From assembly GCF_963576675.1 (NCBI RefSeq), contig NC_088913.1, positions 85,683,001-85,747,000 of the forward strand: 64,000 nucleotides of DNA. The letters are read 5' to 3'. A model generated the notes under the pieces. It was given only the letters and a program-made list of their open reading frames with translations. It had not been told where the DNA came from and did no database searches. The DNA comes from Euphorbia lathyris (Eukaryota > Streptophyta > Magnoliopsida > Malpighiales > Euphorbiaceae). Within the stretch, counting starts at the first letter, position 1; every line of letters starts with the position of its first letter. A program made the translations under genes and the position numbers. Shown here piece by piece: positions 1-8,810 of the stretch.

Positions 1-238
1 ACCCCGACTTTCCGATGCTAAATTTTCAATTCCAAGCTGCAGTCCTGAAAATCAATCCGGCGTCGGTGAGTATTTCGATTAGAGGGTTCTGCCAATAGAA
101 AAAAAAGAAAACAAACATAAGAATAGAAAAAACAAAAGAATAAGAGTAGAAAAAGCAAAAGAAAAGAAAAAGAAAAAAAACGTTAATTCAAATTTTTTTT
201 TTAAATAGAAAATAAAAAATAAATTTTTTTTTTGGTGT

Positions 239-350
239 GTCTCGCCGAGATGAACAGTGTCTCGGCGAGACGACATGAGAAATTTTTTTTTTATTAATAA
301 AAAAATAATTTTTTTTTGTCTCGCCGAGATGAATAGTGTCTCGGCGAGAC
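239..350. repeat. Two pairs of 13-bp palindromes in the leader of X
   Basis: 13-mers of the form GTCTCGNCGAGAC (6-bp arms, one central base) start at 239, 259, 318 and 338. Within each pair the starts are 20 bp apart, and the pairs are 79 bp apart. The centre base is C in the first member and G in the second, so pairs are inverted. The first member of each pair ends in T instead of C. Confidence 0.85.
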
Positions 351-480
351 GACACGAGAATTTTTTTTTATTATTTTTTTTTTTAAAACCCGAAATTTTT
401 ATTTATTTTTATATATATATATACATATCTAAACAATTATCTCAACCTATTCAATTTACATAGATTATAATCGAAATAGT

Positions 481-725
481 CCCGGCAACATTTAATCAAA
501 AACTTGATGGTGTTGTTGTCGGGTATTTCGAAATATAATCTAATTATAAATAAAATAGTTCCAAGCAAATTTAATCTAATTATAATCAAAATAGTCCCCG
601 GCAACGGCGCCAAAAACTTGATGGTGTTGTTGTCGGGTATTTTGAAATATAATCTAATTATAAACACATTGGTCTAGGCAAATTTAATCTAATTATAAAC
701 AAAATAGTCCCCGGCAACGGCGCCA
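481..725 (-). repeat. Tandem copies of the primer-binding-site region (element X)
   Basis: A unit of about 113-116 bp, holding the primer site and downstream leader, is repeated. Complete primer sites lie at 709-725 and 596-612; a third, degenerate copy begins at 481 and has lost the GGCGCC core. Each copy keeps the AAGTTTTTG preceding the site and the motif CCCGACAACAACACCATC at the unit boundary (minus strand). Only the copy next to the LTR is in a normal priming position. Confidence 0.85.
709..725 (-). promoter_or_regulatory. Primer-binding site, tRNA-Asp type (element X)
   Basis: The minus strand reads TGGCGCCGTTGCCGGGG, complementary to the 3' end of plant tRNA-Asp including CCA. It lies 6 bp from the LTR end, the expected position for priming minus-strand DNA synthesis. 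Confidence 0.9.
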
Positions 726-731
726 AAAACT

Positions 732-2372
732 TGATGCTCGTAAAGTATATAGCAGTTAATAGGACAAGTGTATCCTATCGCAACAACTAATAAAGTGCTA
801 AGCACGAGATCGAACCACAAGGACTATTCGTTATAACTAGCAAATCTACCTAGAATGATCCAATTGTTTAGAGGGTTGGATAAATGTTGGGTTTTTGAAT
901 AACTAACTAATTGAATTAAAAGCAATAAACATAATAAAATAAAGTGAACAATTGACAAGGTAGAAGGTGAATTCATGGATGACACAACCTAGGTTGAGGA
1001 ATCCTTTGATTAAATCCTATGTATGGGTTTAGGGAGTTCAGATTTGTGTTTTACCAATGATTGAAGGTAATTGCCCTAAGTGAAAGACTAATATGATCAG
1101 TATTGTCCTTCCTATTCACATGCATTCGGGTGACGGCTTGATTAGGCATATACCCTAGGTCATGCAAAGCATTAGGTTTATTGACAATTAAGGCTAAAGC
1201 CGTAGCCCAGCCACAAAGCCTCATTCCTAGTGGTCTCTAGCGAAGTCAGATTTACACAAGTTCGGTATAGACGATTCCGTGGTCAGGTTCTCATCTATCT
1301 ATAATCCTATTTAATATCGGGGTAAAAGGCATTAGGCACATTATATACATAAACAGGCTAGTTGATCATTATCAATGTTCATTCTAGCATAAATCATGTT
1401 CCTAACAATATCTAGGCATTAAGCATGCATAAACTGATCAATCACAGGTCCTAGATCCCTAATCATACATATTCTTACAATCAATTTCATCCCCATCCCA
1501 AATTGGATGGAGATCAGTTCATAGACAAACTAATCAAAATAGGAGGAAATCATGAATAACGGAAAAAGCTTCAATTAAATATAATCGCAAAAGATAAAAG
1601 AGAAAGAGATAGAAATCCAAAACCCGTTATGCCGATTCTGATTACAAAAATAGAAGATGGGGAACTTCTCCCGTCAATTATTCTTGAAAGAAAAGACAAA
1701 ATAGAAATAAACCTAATCTAGAAAGCAGGAAATCTAATCTAAAAGCTAAAAATCTACATTTTGGAGGAGAGAAAACCCTAGCGGCTCTCTAATTTATTAA
1801 ATGGCTAATCCCCCCCTCAAAGATTAGGTTTAGCTCCCTAATTATAGAATTAGGAAGGAAACCCTAATGCCTCAGGGGTAAAAATGGCATTTACAAAGTG
1901 TTAAATGGGCTTTTAGGGCCTTGATCCGCGAATTTCAGCAAAGGGGAAGGCGCAGGCGCGCCTTCCCCCGCCTCGTCTCGTCGAGACAAGGCATGTCTCG
2001 ACGAGACGAGGGCCTGTCTCGACGAGACAGGTGATGTCTCGCCGAGACAGGTCCTATTTGAGGAACTGTGGCTCCGGCTTTTATCTATTTAGGTCCCTGG
2101 GCTTCCGAAAAGTGCTCTAATGGTCCCTGACGAATCCCAAAAGTGCTCTGATGGTCGCTGAATGATCCGGAAATGCTCCAATAGGCTTGGGTCTGGTTCG
2201 GAAATGCACGAAAGGTCCCTGAAAATCCCTGAAAACACCGAAAATGCCATAAATAAAGGAAAATACTAAATTTAACTAAAAAGTAATAAAACGATACTGA
2301 AATTAAATAGAAACAAAGGGAAAACAAACTAAATTAATCCTAAAAACCCTATATAAATGGGAGCTATCAACA
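732..2372 (-). repeat. 5' LTR of element X
   Basis: On the minus strand the LTR starts TGTTGATAGCTCCC at 2372 and ends ...GAGCATCA at 732, directly before AAGTTTTTGGCGCC. The TG...CA termini and the adjoining primer site fix both ends. Length is 1641 bp. It carries the four-copy palindrome array at 1975-2048. The remainder (732-1970) has no coding capacity that I can support. Confidence 0.8.
1975..2048. repeat. Four-copy palindrome array in the LTR of X
   Basis: The 13-mer GTCTCGNCGAGAC occurs four times, all with perfect 6-bp arms, starting at 1975, 1995, 2016 and 2036 (spacing 20, 21, 20 bp). The centre bases on the plus strand are T, A, A, C. The array is in the upstream part of the LTR, 320-400 bp from its 5' end. 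Confidence 0.9.
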
Positions 2373-2373
2373 G

Positions 2374-2805
2374 GTCCTGATGTGCACTCACTGTGGTAGA
2401 GACCATGATGCGTTTAATTGCCAAATCGATAGCCCCTTCGCCGGCGATGCCGAAAACGTAAGTTATATAGGAGGTAACCAAAGGTATAATTCCCATCCGA
2501 ACTACTATTCTCACCATAATAATAATAATAATAACAGCGGATGGAGGCCTCGGTACCAACACCCGAACTTATCATATGGCAACAATAATAACGTGTTGAG
2601 GCCCCCATCCGGCTTTGAGCAAGAATTTCGAGAAAACGGGCTCGGGCAATCACAAGCTACGCCCGGTAATCGAAACGCTCCACCTTCCAACAATGTACAC
2701 GACCAATCGGTCACGTCCTTATTGAAGGACATATTAACCCGTCTTTCCGATAGCGAAGTGTTTTGTAGGGATCTTAGCCGCCAGGTGGCCCACCTAAACC
2801 GTTAA
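2374..2805 (+). pseudogene. Gag C-terminal fragment with zinc knuckle (element Y)
   Basis: The open frame carries a CCHC-type knuckle near its start (CTHCGRDHDAFNC, CX2CX3HX4C), then an Asn/Tyr/Gly-rich tail with runs of Asn (HHNNNNNN) and a C-terminal helix-like stretch ending at TAA 2803-2805. This order matches the nucleocapsid end of Athila-type Gag, which coats element RNA in virus-like particles. The N-terminal capsid part is missing because element X lies immediately upstream. Downstream a conceptual ITLLNNRSSDP stretch may be the last trace of the gag-protease linker, but no protease follows. The frame has no internal stop in the retained part. Confidence 0.7.
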
Positions 2806-3163
2806 CAACAAGAAAGGCCACTAGGAACCCTCCCGGCGAACACTGAACAAAATCCGCGGGGTAAGAATAGGGAATCCGGACAAGTAATAACGCTCCTCAA
2901 CAATAGGAGTTCGGACCCGTCAAGCTCCAACACGGACGTCTTGCAATAAGCCGCCATACAAGAAAGTCGAGCTACTTCGACTTAAAACGTAGCGTCGGTT
3001 TGAATTCCTCGAACCACTTGTCTATATGTATTATAAACGTTATCTCCTTTCTTTATTTTGCATTATTGCCCTCATCTTTACTTTATTTTATTTTCTCCCT
3101 TTTTCTTTTATTTTCTTAAAATCAAAAGAAAAACAAATCCCACATTAATCCAAAATCTTAAAA

Positions 3164-3841
3164 TACGCGGGGCGTACAACCCATTGCGCCCCGCGTAGTT
3201 GTGTGTCTGCCCCTTTTTACTTAATAAAGGACACACTACGCGTGGCGTACCTGAATTTGCGCCCCGCATACGCTTTCCTTAAAACAAGCTCTTTTTAATA
3301 AATGCCACGTAGAGGACACGCGGGGCGTACCCCAGGGCACGCCCCGCGTATCCTCGGGGAGTTGTGAATCACAACTCCCCATCTCTCAAACTTCCCATCA
3401 CTCCTCTTCCCTATACACCTTTTCCACTTCCACACTCCACCTCCTCTTCCACCCAATCAAACTCCATCATTTCAAATTTGAATCTTTAACTTCCCTCCAT
3501 AATAAATTTTCATTAACTACCCCCTTAATTACAAATTAATGAAAAAAATTTAACACTCATAAATAAACCATAAAAATCATTAAACACTCATAAATTCAAA
3601 AAAAAAATCAAAAATCAAAAATTACCAAAAAACCACAAAAATCCTTCATCTCCCGTCCGCTTACGCGGGGCGTAACCCCAATTACGCCCCGCGTCTCCGC
3701 CCTTTTTGTCATAAAAACGGGCAGGAGGTCAGATACGCATGGCGTAACCCTGTTTACGCCGCGCGTATCTCACCGTTTTTGCGTAAAATAAACATCAGGG
3801 GGAGGGATACGCGTGGCGTGGCCCCTTCACGCCCCGCGTAC
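3164..3841. repeat. Six inverted pairs of a 13-bp palindrome upstream of the Y ORF
   Basis: Each unit is about 34 bp: TACGCGGGGCGTA-like 13-mer, spacer of mostly 8 bp, and the opposite-orientation TACGCCCCGCGTA-like 13-mer, so it can also fold as an 11-13-bp hairpin. Units are at 3164-3197, 3237-3270, 3317-3350, 3662-3695, 3734-3767 and 3808-3840. The 13-mer is itself palindromic (TACGC-GGG-GCGTA). Start-to-start spacing inside a unit is 20-21 bp; neighbouring units are 72-80 bp apart apart from one 345-bp gap. The background (2806-3990) is AT-rich and non-coding. Confidence 0.9.
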
Positions 3842-3990
3842 CCCTCTGGGAATCCGAGCTTTGCTTGGATTCCCCACTTCTCCCCTATATATATCTCTTC
3901 TTTCTCCTTCTTCTTCCCTCACTATTATCTCAACTTTATCCCAACCTCCTCCCACCTTCTCTCAACCCTTCTCCATTCCTCACCATTGCC

Positions 3991-5177
3991 ATGGCAAGGA
4001 AGAGAGCAGCCATTAACACCCCCTTAAACCACCAAATGCAAGCCCGACGAGCTCGCTCCACCCGCTCCACCCAAAACCAACGACCACCGTCACCCGACCG
4101 GGAGGAAACACCCCCGTTTACCCGCCAATACCGGGCTCCTTTTCACCTTCTCACCGAGCAGGAAGCCTAACGGTATGAAGATCTTTGTGCGGCCACGGTC
4201 CAAGAGCTTCCGTACATCCCCCATAGTGTGCTTGATCAACACGATCTTGGCACACCTTTCGAAGCTCGTCTCCGTGCCCTCGGATGGTACGAAATCTACC
4301 ATAAACAATACCATGTGTACCCCTCCTTGGTCATCGAGTTCTTCACCTCCCTCACCTCCAACAATGTGCCCGGGACCGCGCTCTTCAACTTTCGCCTCCA
4401 AAATCGCCCCTTCACCATTGACACTCAATGGCTTCGCACCCACTTCACTCATCAAGCGGAGCCTAGCGTCGCCCATTGGCCCGACGGTGTCTCCGCCCCC
4501 GAATTCTGGACCTCCATTACCGGGTCCAATGACTATCATGTATCCAACCTCCACCCGGCCAGTATTCGTGACCATATTCTCAAGTTGCTTCACCGCTTCA
4601 TCTCCTTCTACTTCACGGGGAAATCCTAGTCCACCAAGGTCAACAAATATGAACTGTTGGCCCTCTACTGTTGTACCAACGGGCTCACATACGACCTCGC
4701 CTACCATGTGGCCGTCCACCTTCGCGCCACACCCATCCGGAAACGGGCCAAGCTCGGGTTCGGCCACCTCATCACCATTTTCGCTCTCTCCAAACTCGGC
4801 TCCGACACCGTTGAGCGCCTCCCACGCGTTATGCCTCGGCCTTTGGACAAAAATGCATTTAAAACCTTGAACCGTCCAACTTCTGGCCCGGGAGAGACTT
4901 CGGGGGCAGCCCACTCCGATGCGGAAATTCGGACTCGGATATGGGTCTCAATTTTAGCCCTCCACCTCTTCACGACTTCAATGCCCTTTACGCTCGGTTG
5001 GATATCTTGGAGGATAACCAACGTCGTGATCGGGCCCATTTTGACGCCCGTTTCGATACTATTGCAGTGCAACAACGTGACGACCGGGCCCATATCGACT
5101 CTCGTTTCGATGCTCTCACCGCTTCCTTCGCTTCCTACTTCAACCTCCATGACAATCCACCTCCACCTCAACCATAG
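3991..5177 (+). pseudogene. Athila-type extra ORF of element Y (degenerate)
   Basis: The frame starts at the ATG in GCCATGGCAAGG (MARKRAAINTPLNHQM), a basic N-terminus rich in Arg and Ser. It is interrupted by TAA at 4168-4170 and TAG at 4627-4629, and shifts frame near 4930; the C-terminal part (4941-5177) has charged repeats such as DRAHFDARFD, probably coiled coil, and ends in PPPPQP. The central part (from about 4228) resembles the ATHILA ORF-1 / plant transposon-protein domain: YPSLVIEFFTSL followed 12 residues later by FRLQNRPFTIDTQWL. The same layout is seen in element G and in the Sirevirus third ORF. Function is unknown. It is flanked on both sides by the palindrome pairs of Y. Confidence 0.6.
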
Positions 5178-5316
5178 TTCCATTTCTTTTTGTTTTCCAT
5201 TTTCTTTTGATGTTTTCATGTTTTGATGTACTATCCTTTTCTTTCCTAATATATTAGTGATTTCCGTTTCTGTTTCGTGCTATTTTTGCGTTTATTTTTG
5301 TTGTTTATAATAACTG

Positions 5317-5568
5317 CACGCAGGGCGTACCCCATAGTACGCCTCGCGTACTCCTTATTTTCATTCACAAAAAAGGTTCAGAACCTCAAACACATGGGGC
5401 GTCCCCTATTGCACCCCGCGTATTTGAGTCTCTGACTCCATCAATAATAAAAACAACAACTTACGCGGGACGCCTCCCCTATTGCGCCCCGCGTACTTAA
5501 GTCTCTGCCCAAATAAAGGATTTAAATGCCACCCTACGCAGAGCGCCCCCCTGGGCACGCCTCGCGTA
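5317..5568. repeat. Four inverted palindrome pairs downstream of the Y ORF
   Basis: Units with the same 13-spacer-13 architecture as upstream are at 5317-5350, 5391-5422, 5462-5495 and 5535-5568, 71-74 bp apart. The arms are somewhat more diverged (for example CACGCAGGGCGTA facing TACGCCTCGCGTA), but changes in one arm often leave the overall inverted symmetry readable. Confidence 0.85.
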
Positions 5569-7045
5569 GGGCCCCTGGCCACTTAGGGTCTTCTTCTTTC
5601 CCTTCCTTAGCTTTATTTTTGTTTTTGTTTTAATTTCTTTTTGCAATGCCCTTGGAATAGGCGTCATTTTAAATAACGCGGAGGGACGTGCAACCTCGCA
5701 CTTAACGTTTGTTTTGCACTACCAAAAACAAAAATAAAAATTTAATAACAACAAAATAATTAAACTAATTTATTGACTCTTTTAAATTTTCCCGACATGC
5801 TATCCCTCCCTCGGAAATTAATTAAAGTTTCGTTATTTGTCATCAAAAATAAAAGTGTCGGAACATAAAGGAATGATTCGATTAAGAAATTTTAGTCTTG
5901 ATCTTAAAGTTAGGGAATTTGTGCAAAACTTAGGATTAGTACTAAACTAAGGCACTGAGTCTTAAACCCGAATGTTATCTCCATAATGAACTTTGAAAAG
6001 GCAATAAAAACGGGATAGTTGAAAATTTAGCGAAGACTTGATAGTACACAATTTAAACCCGAATCTTTGTGAGGTATTTTGAGCCTAAAAGAGTTCGTAC
6101 ATGAACTCTAATTCTTTCACACTTTTTCGAGAACTTTGACTTCACTCGACTCATAGAATTTGCATCTACTACCGGGTTAAGTACGCTTATTATGGTAAAA
6201 AGGCAATAGATGATAAATCGAACCCACTTAGGCTAATTTTTCTTAATTTATTTTTCTCGTTTTCATTAAACATTAGGAAACCCCCTCAAGCCTATTAACC
6301 AACTTTTTTTGTTAATACCCTCTTAACATTTAACCCTTTTTCCTCTTGTCCAATTACCGACATAATCAAGTTGCACCCGAATTACCCGAAATAAGTCACG
6401 GCCTTAGCAAATGAGCACCATTAGCTCTCAAAATGTTGTCTTTGTGCCTCTATCAAAACAAAGGATACAATAAATAATAAGGCATTCTCAAAGCTCCAGC
6501 CGAGCAATTTTGAAGTACGTCTTGTAAAATTTGCCAAGGCCGAAATAAGCAATGATACGGTGCAATCACAAAACGGTATTTTTGAACTCGAGTTTCTTTA
6601 AACTAACCACTAAAGAAGCCACCCACATTATAACCCCCCTCCGGGTTCATTTTTAATATTGCCTAACCATATTTTAGGAGGAAAAACCCGGATAAAAATG
6701 CAAATTCAACATGGTCTCAAGTAAGTGCAAAGAAGAGTGAAAAAACACCGACCCACCTAAAATTGAGCGTAAGAGCGAAATCCCTTGGTGAGGTACTATC
6801 GGGTTCTCAAAAGATAATCAACCCCCATTAATATTGCCTATTAAATCTTGATCATGGAGGTTTCAGACAAGTCTCGTACTCAATTGTTTGCGTAGGTACT
6901 TACCGGAACCTTTGCACAAAACCATAACTTTGAAATCACGCACTTGGCAAAACCAACCTTCGGTTTGTTTCCTAATTTTCTCAATCCCTTGTCTTTCGAT
7001 TTCTTTTACTTGAGGACAAGTAAAACTTTAAAGTCCGAGGAGGTT
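5569..7045 (+). other. Non-coding 3' region and polypurine tract of element Y
   Basis: About 1.5 kb with no supportable reading frame and no palindrome units. It ends in TTGAGGACAAGTAAAAC, a motif also found just before the 3' LTR of element G (TTGAGGACAAGCAAAGG), followed by a purine-rich stretch (AAAGTCCGAGGAGG) that serves as polypurine tract directly upstream of the LTR. Confidence 0.6.
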
Positions 7046-8810
7046 TGATAGGGGTATTTTACCCCTATCTTTTAGCGTGATTTACGGGTTGATTTTAGAT
7101 AAAATAAATAAGTTTAATTACAAAAATAAAGTGTTTTGATAAAATAAAGAAAAAAAATAAATCTCGTACTTTCAGTTTATTTTCCTCGTTTTTGATTAGT
7201 TTAGGAAATAAAAACGTCAAGCTAACTCGGCTCTCAAGTTTTGTATTTCAGGTACGAGAAAGGAGTAAAAATCCACTCCATACGCGGGGCGTGAAACATG
7301 GTGTCGGTAATGATTGCCTTATCCACAGAAGCCATGTGGAACTGACTCAGCATACGCGGGGCGTATACCACTTTACGCGGGATGTATGACACATGTCGGC
7401 AATAATTGGCCTAATCCTGAAAGTCAGACTGCATTGTCTCCCAGAGTCAACTCTCCTTACGCGGGGCGTACCACCATATACGCGGGGCGTAAAAGGCAGT
7501 TCTTCAACATAAAAAGATTAGAGACTCTTTTATGCGGGGCGTACTTCAGCTACGCACGGCGTAAAAGTACCAATTCAAGCAATAAAACTCCAGAGACTCA
7601 AACACGCGGGGCGTACAATCCCTTACGCAGGGCATGCTTGAGACAACAAGACAACGAATTGGTCCACATGCAGGAGATTTCTGACGGAATGGGCATTTAC
7701 GCTGGGCGTAGACCAATTTACGCGGGGCGTATCATGGGATTTCTGCACCAAATAATGTTGCTCCATACTTGTGCTTTGTGAAATTACAAACTTACCCTTG
7801 CTTGATGTCTATCAATAAGAAGCTCTTGAACTTCATTTAACACCAACTACATACTAGAGAGCTACACTATACTCTTTTCTTTCTTTGTAATTTAGATTCA
7901 GATTTTGTAAGTTAAACTCTACCCCCCTCGAGAGCTTGTTCGTTGTTCCGGCGTTCCATTGACGCTCCATTCTACCATTCGTCACCAAGCTCGAGAGTTC
8001 CACCTCCACGACCTAGGAGACGGCTTTGAGTCCGGTTAGCTGGTTCCAAGGGCGGATTCTCCCTTTTTACTTGCTAATTAGCTTGTACTCTTCCTATGTA
8101 CTAGGCTTGGTTGTATTTCATCTAATCACTTTCCATATTTATAATCTCTATTTCCCTTTATGTGTTAATGTTTATTGCTTGTTTTGATATTGATAATTGA
8201 TTATTGTGTAGGAGAACGCGATTACCGCCGCCATTCGGGCTATCTTTAGGGAGTTATATAGGTGTTGCCTTACCGGAAGTGACAAACCGGAAACCGTAGG
8301 AATTGACAAGCCATGGAACTTACGGGCCCTAGTTTCTAATTCCCCCCATTAGACACGCCTTAACTAGGAACCACGTAGTCTAAGTACTTCACGGGTCGGT
8401 TCTACTACACTTAGTCGTCTTTGCAAGAGTAAACTATTATCCGTATACATTTAGAATCATTATTTATCATGGTTATAACTTATCATATTCATCCCACTTC
8501 ATAGAGTTTTAGCTACATAAATATGTGTCACCAATATCGAGGAATAGTGTGTAGTTGAGTCTTACTTAACCCCAAAGTAATTACCGCTTAAATAACATAC
8601 GAAACCGAGTCGTCTAATACTTGTAATTATAAATCCCGTGGATTCGATACCCGGTCTTAACCGGATTATTACTTGATACGACGGGGTACACTTACCCCTA
8701 AGTAGTGACGTCTAGTGAATTTAGAGCAATTAGAAAGACCACATCCATAGCCCCATAGCACACTCATATCACACTACATCCGTAAACACAGCTAGACGAA
8801 CCACGCATCA
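7046..8810 (+). repeat. 3' LTR of element Y
   Basis: It starts TGATAGGGGTATTTTACCCC after the polypurine tract and ends ...CCACGCATCA, matching the ...GCATCA terminus of the X LTR. Immediately after 8810 a LINE frame reads PFEMFFSPYGSLSG, which supports this end. Length is 1765 bp. The expected 5-bp target duplication would be CCGTT, whose partner lies outside the window. Confidence 0.65.
7281..7731. repeat. Direct palindrome pairs in the LTR of Y
   Basis: The 13-mer TACGCGGGGCGTA, here in the same orientation in both members, occurs as pairs starting 7353/7374, 7458/7479, 7531/7551, 7603/7624 and 7698/7719, with spacing 21, 21, 20, 21 and 21 bp; a single copy is at 7281. Several copies are exact. 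The same word is used in the body of Y but there in inverted pairs. Confidence 0.9.

Larger units (their letters stand above)
1..2372 (-). mobile_element. Athila-like Ty3/gypsy element X, 5' part only
   Basis: Read on the minus strand this is a 1.64-kb LTR, then a primer-binding site matching the 3' end of plant tRNA-Asp, then leader that runs off the left edge. No gag or pol frame is reached; 1-238 is rich in A and T runs and shows nothing codable. The LTR terminus abuts a gag reading frame of element Y at 2372/2373, so X inserted into Y and is younger. The other end is outside the window, so a target-site duplication cannot be tested. Assignment to the Athila branch rests on the tRNA-Asp site and the AAGTTTTTGGCGCC junction, also seen in element G. 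Confidence 0.8.
2373..8810 (+). mobile_element. Athila-like non-autonomous gypsy element Y (3' part)
   Basis: Element Y begins inside gag because X is inserted there, and ends with a 3' LTR. In order it has a gag C-terminal remnant (2374-2805), a UTR with six inverted palindrome pairs, an extra Athila-type ORF (3991-5177), a UTR with four more pairs, a long non-coding 3' region and the LTR. No protease, reverse transcriptase, RNase H or integrase is present between gag and the extra ORF. The LTR end at 8810 abuts a LINE reading frame, so Y sits inside that LINE. Its 5' LTR and first half of gag must lie left of the window. Confidence 0.7.

Noticed and set aside
79..463. Small open frames around the GTCTCG palindromes in X
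   Set aside because: Low-complexity Phe/Lys-rich translations of T and A runs, with no coding evidence.
596..725. tRNA-Asp-like sequence CCCCGGCAACGGCGCCA
   Set aside because: Only the 3' end of tRNA-Asp is matched, adjacent to an LTR. It is a primer-binding site, not a tRNA gene.
4090..4914. 274-codon open frame on the minus strand
   Set aside because: It is the antisense of the Athila-type ORF of element Y, a codon-bias shadow, with no recognised domain.
3164..7731. CRISPR-like array of short repeats
   Set aside because: Repeats are palindromic pairs in plant retrotransposon UTR and LTR, without unique equal-length spacers or cas genes, in a eukaryotic genome.
7192..7781. Open frames encoding repeated YAGR-like peptides
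   Set aside because: They arise because the 21-bp spacing of the palindrome pairs in the Y LTR is a multiple of three. The reading is a by-product of the DNA repeat, with no start context or homology.
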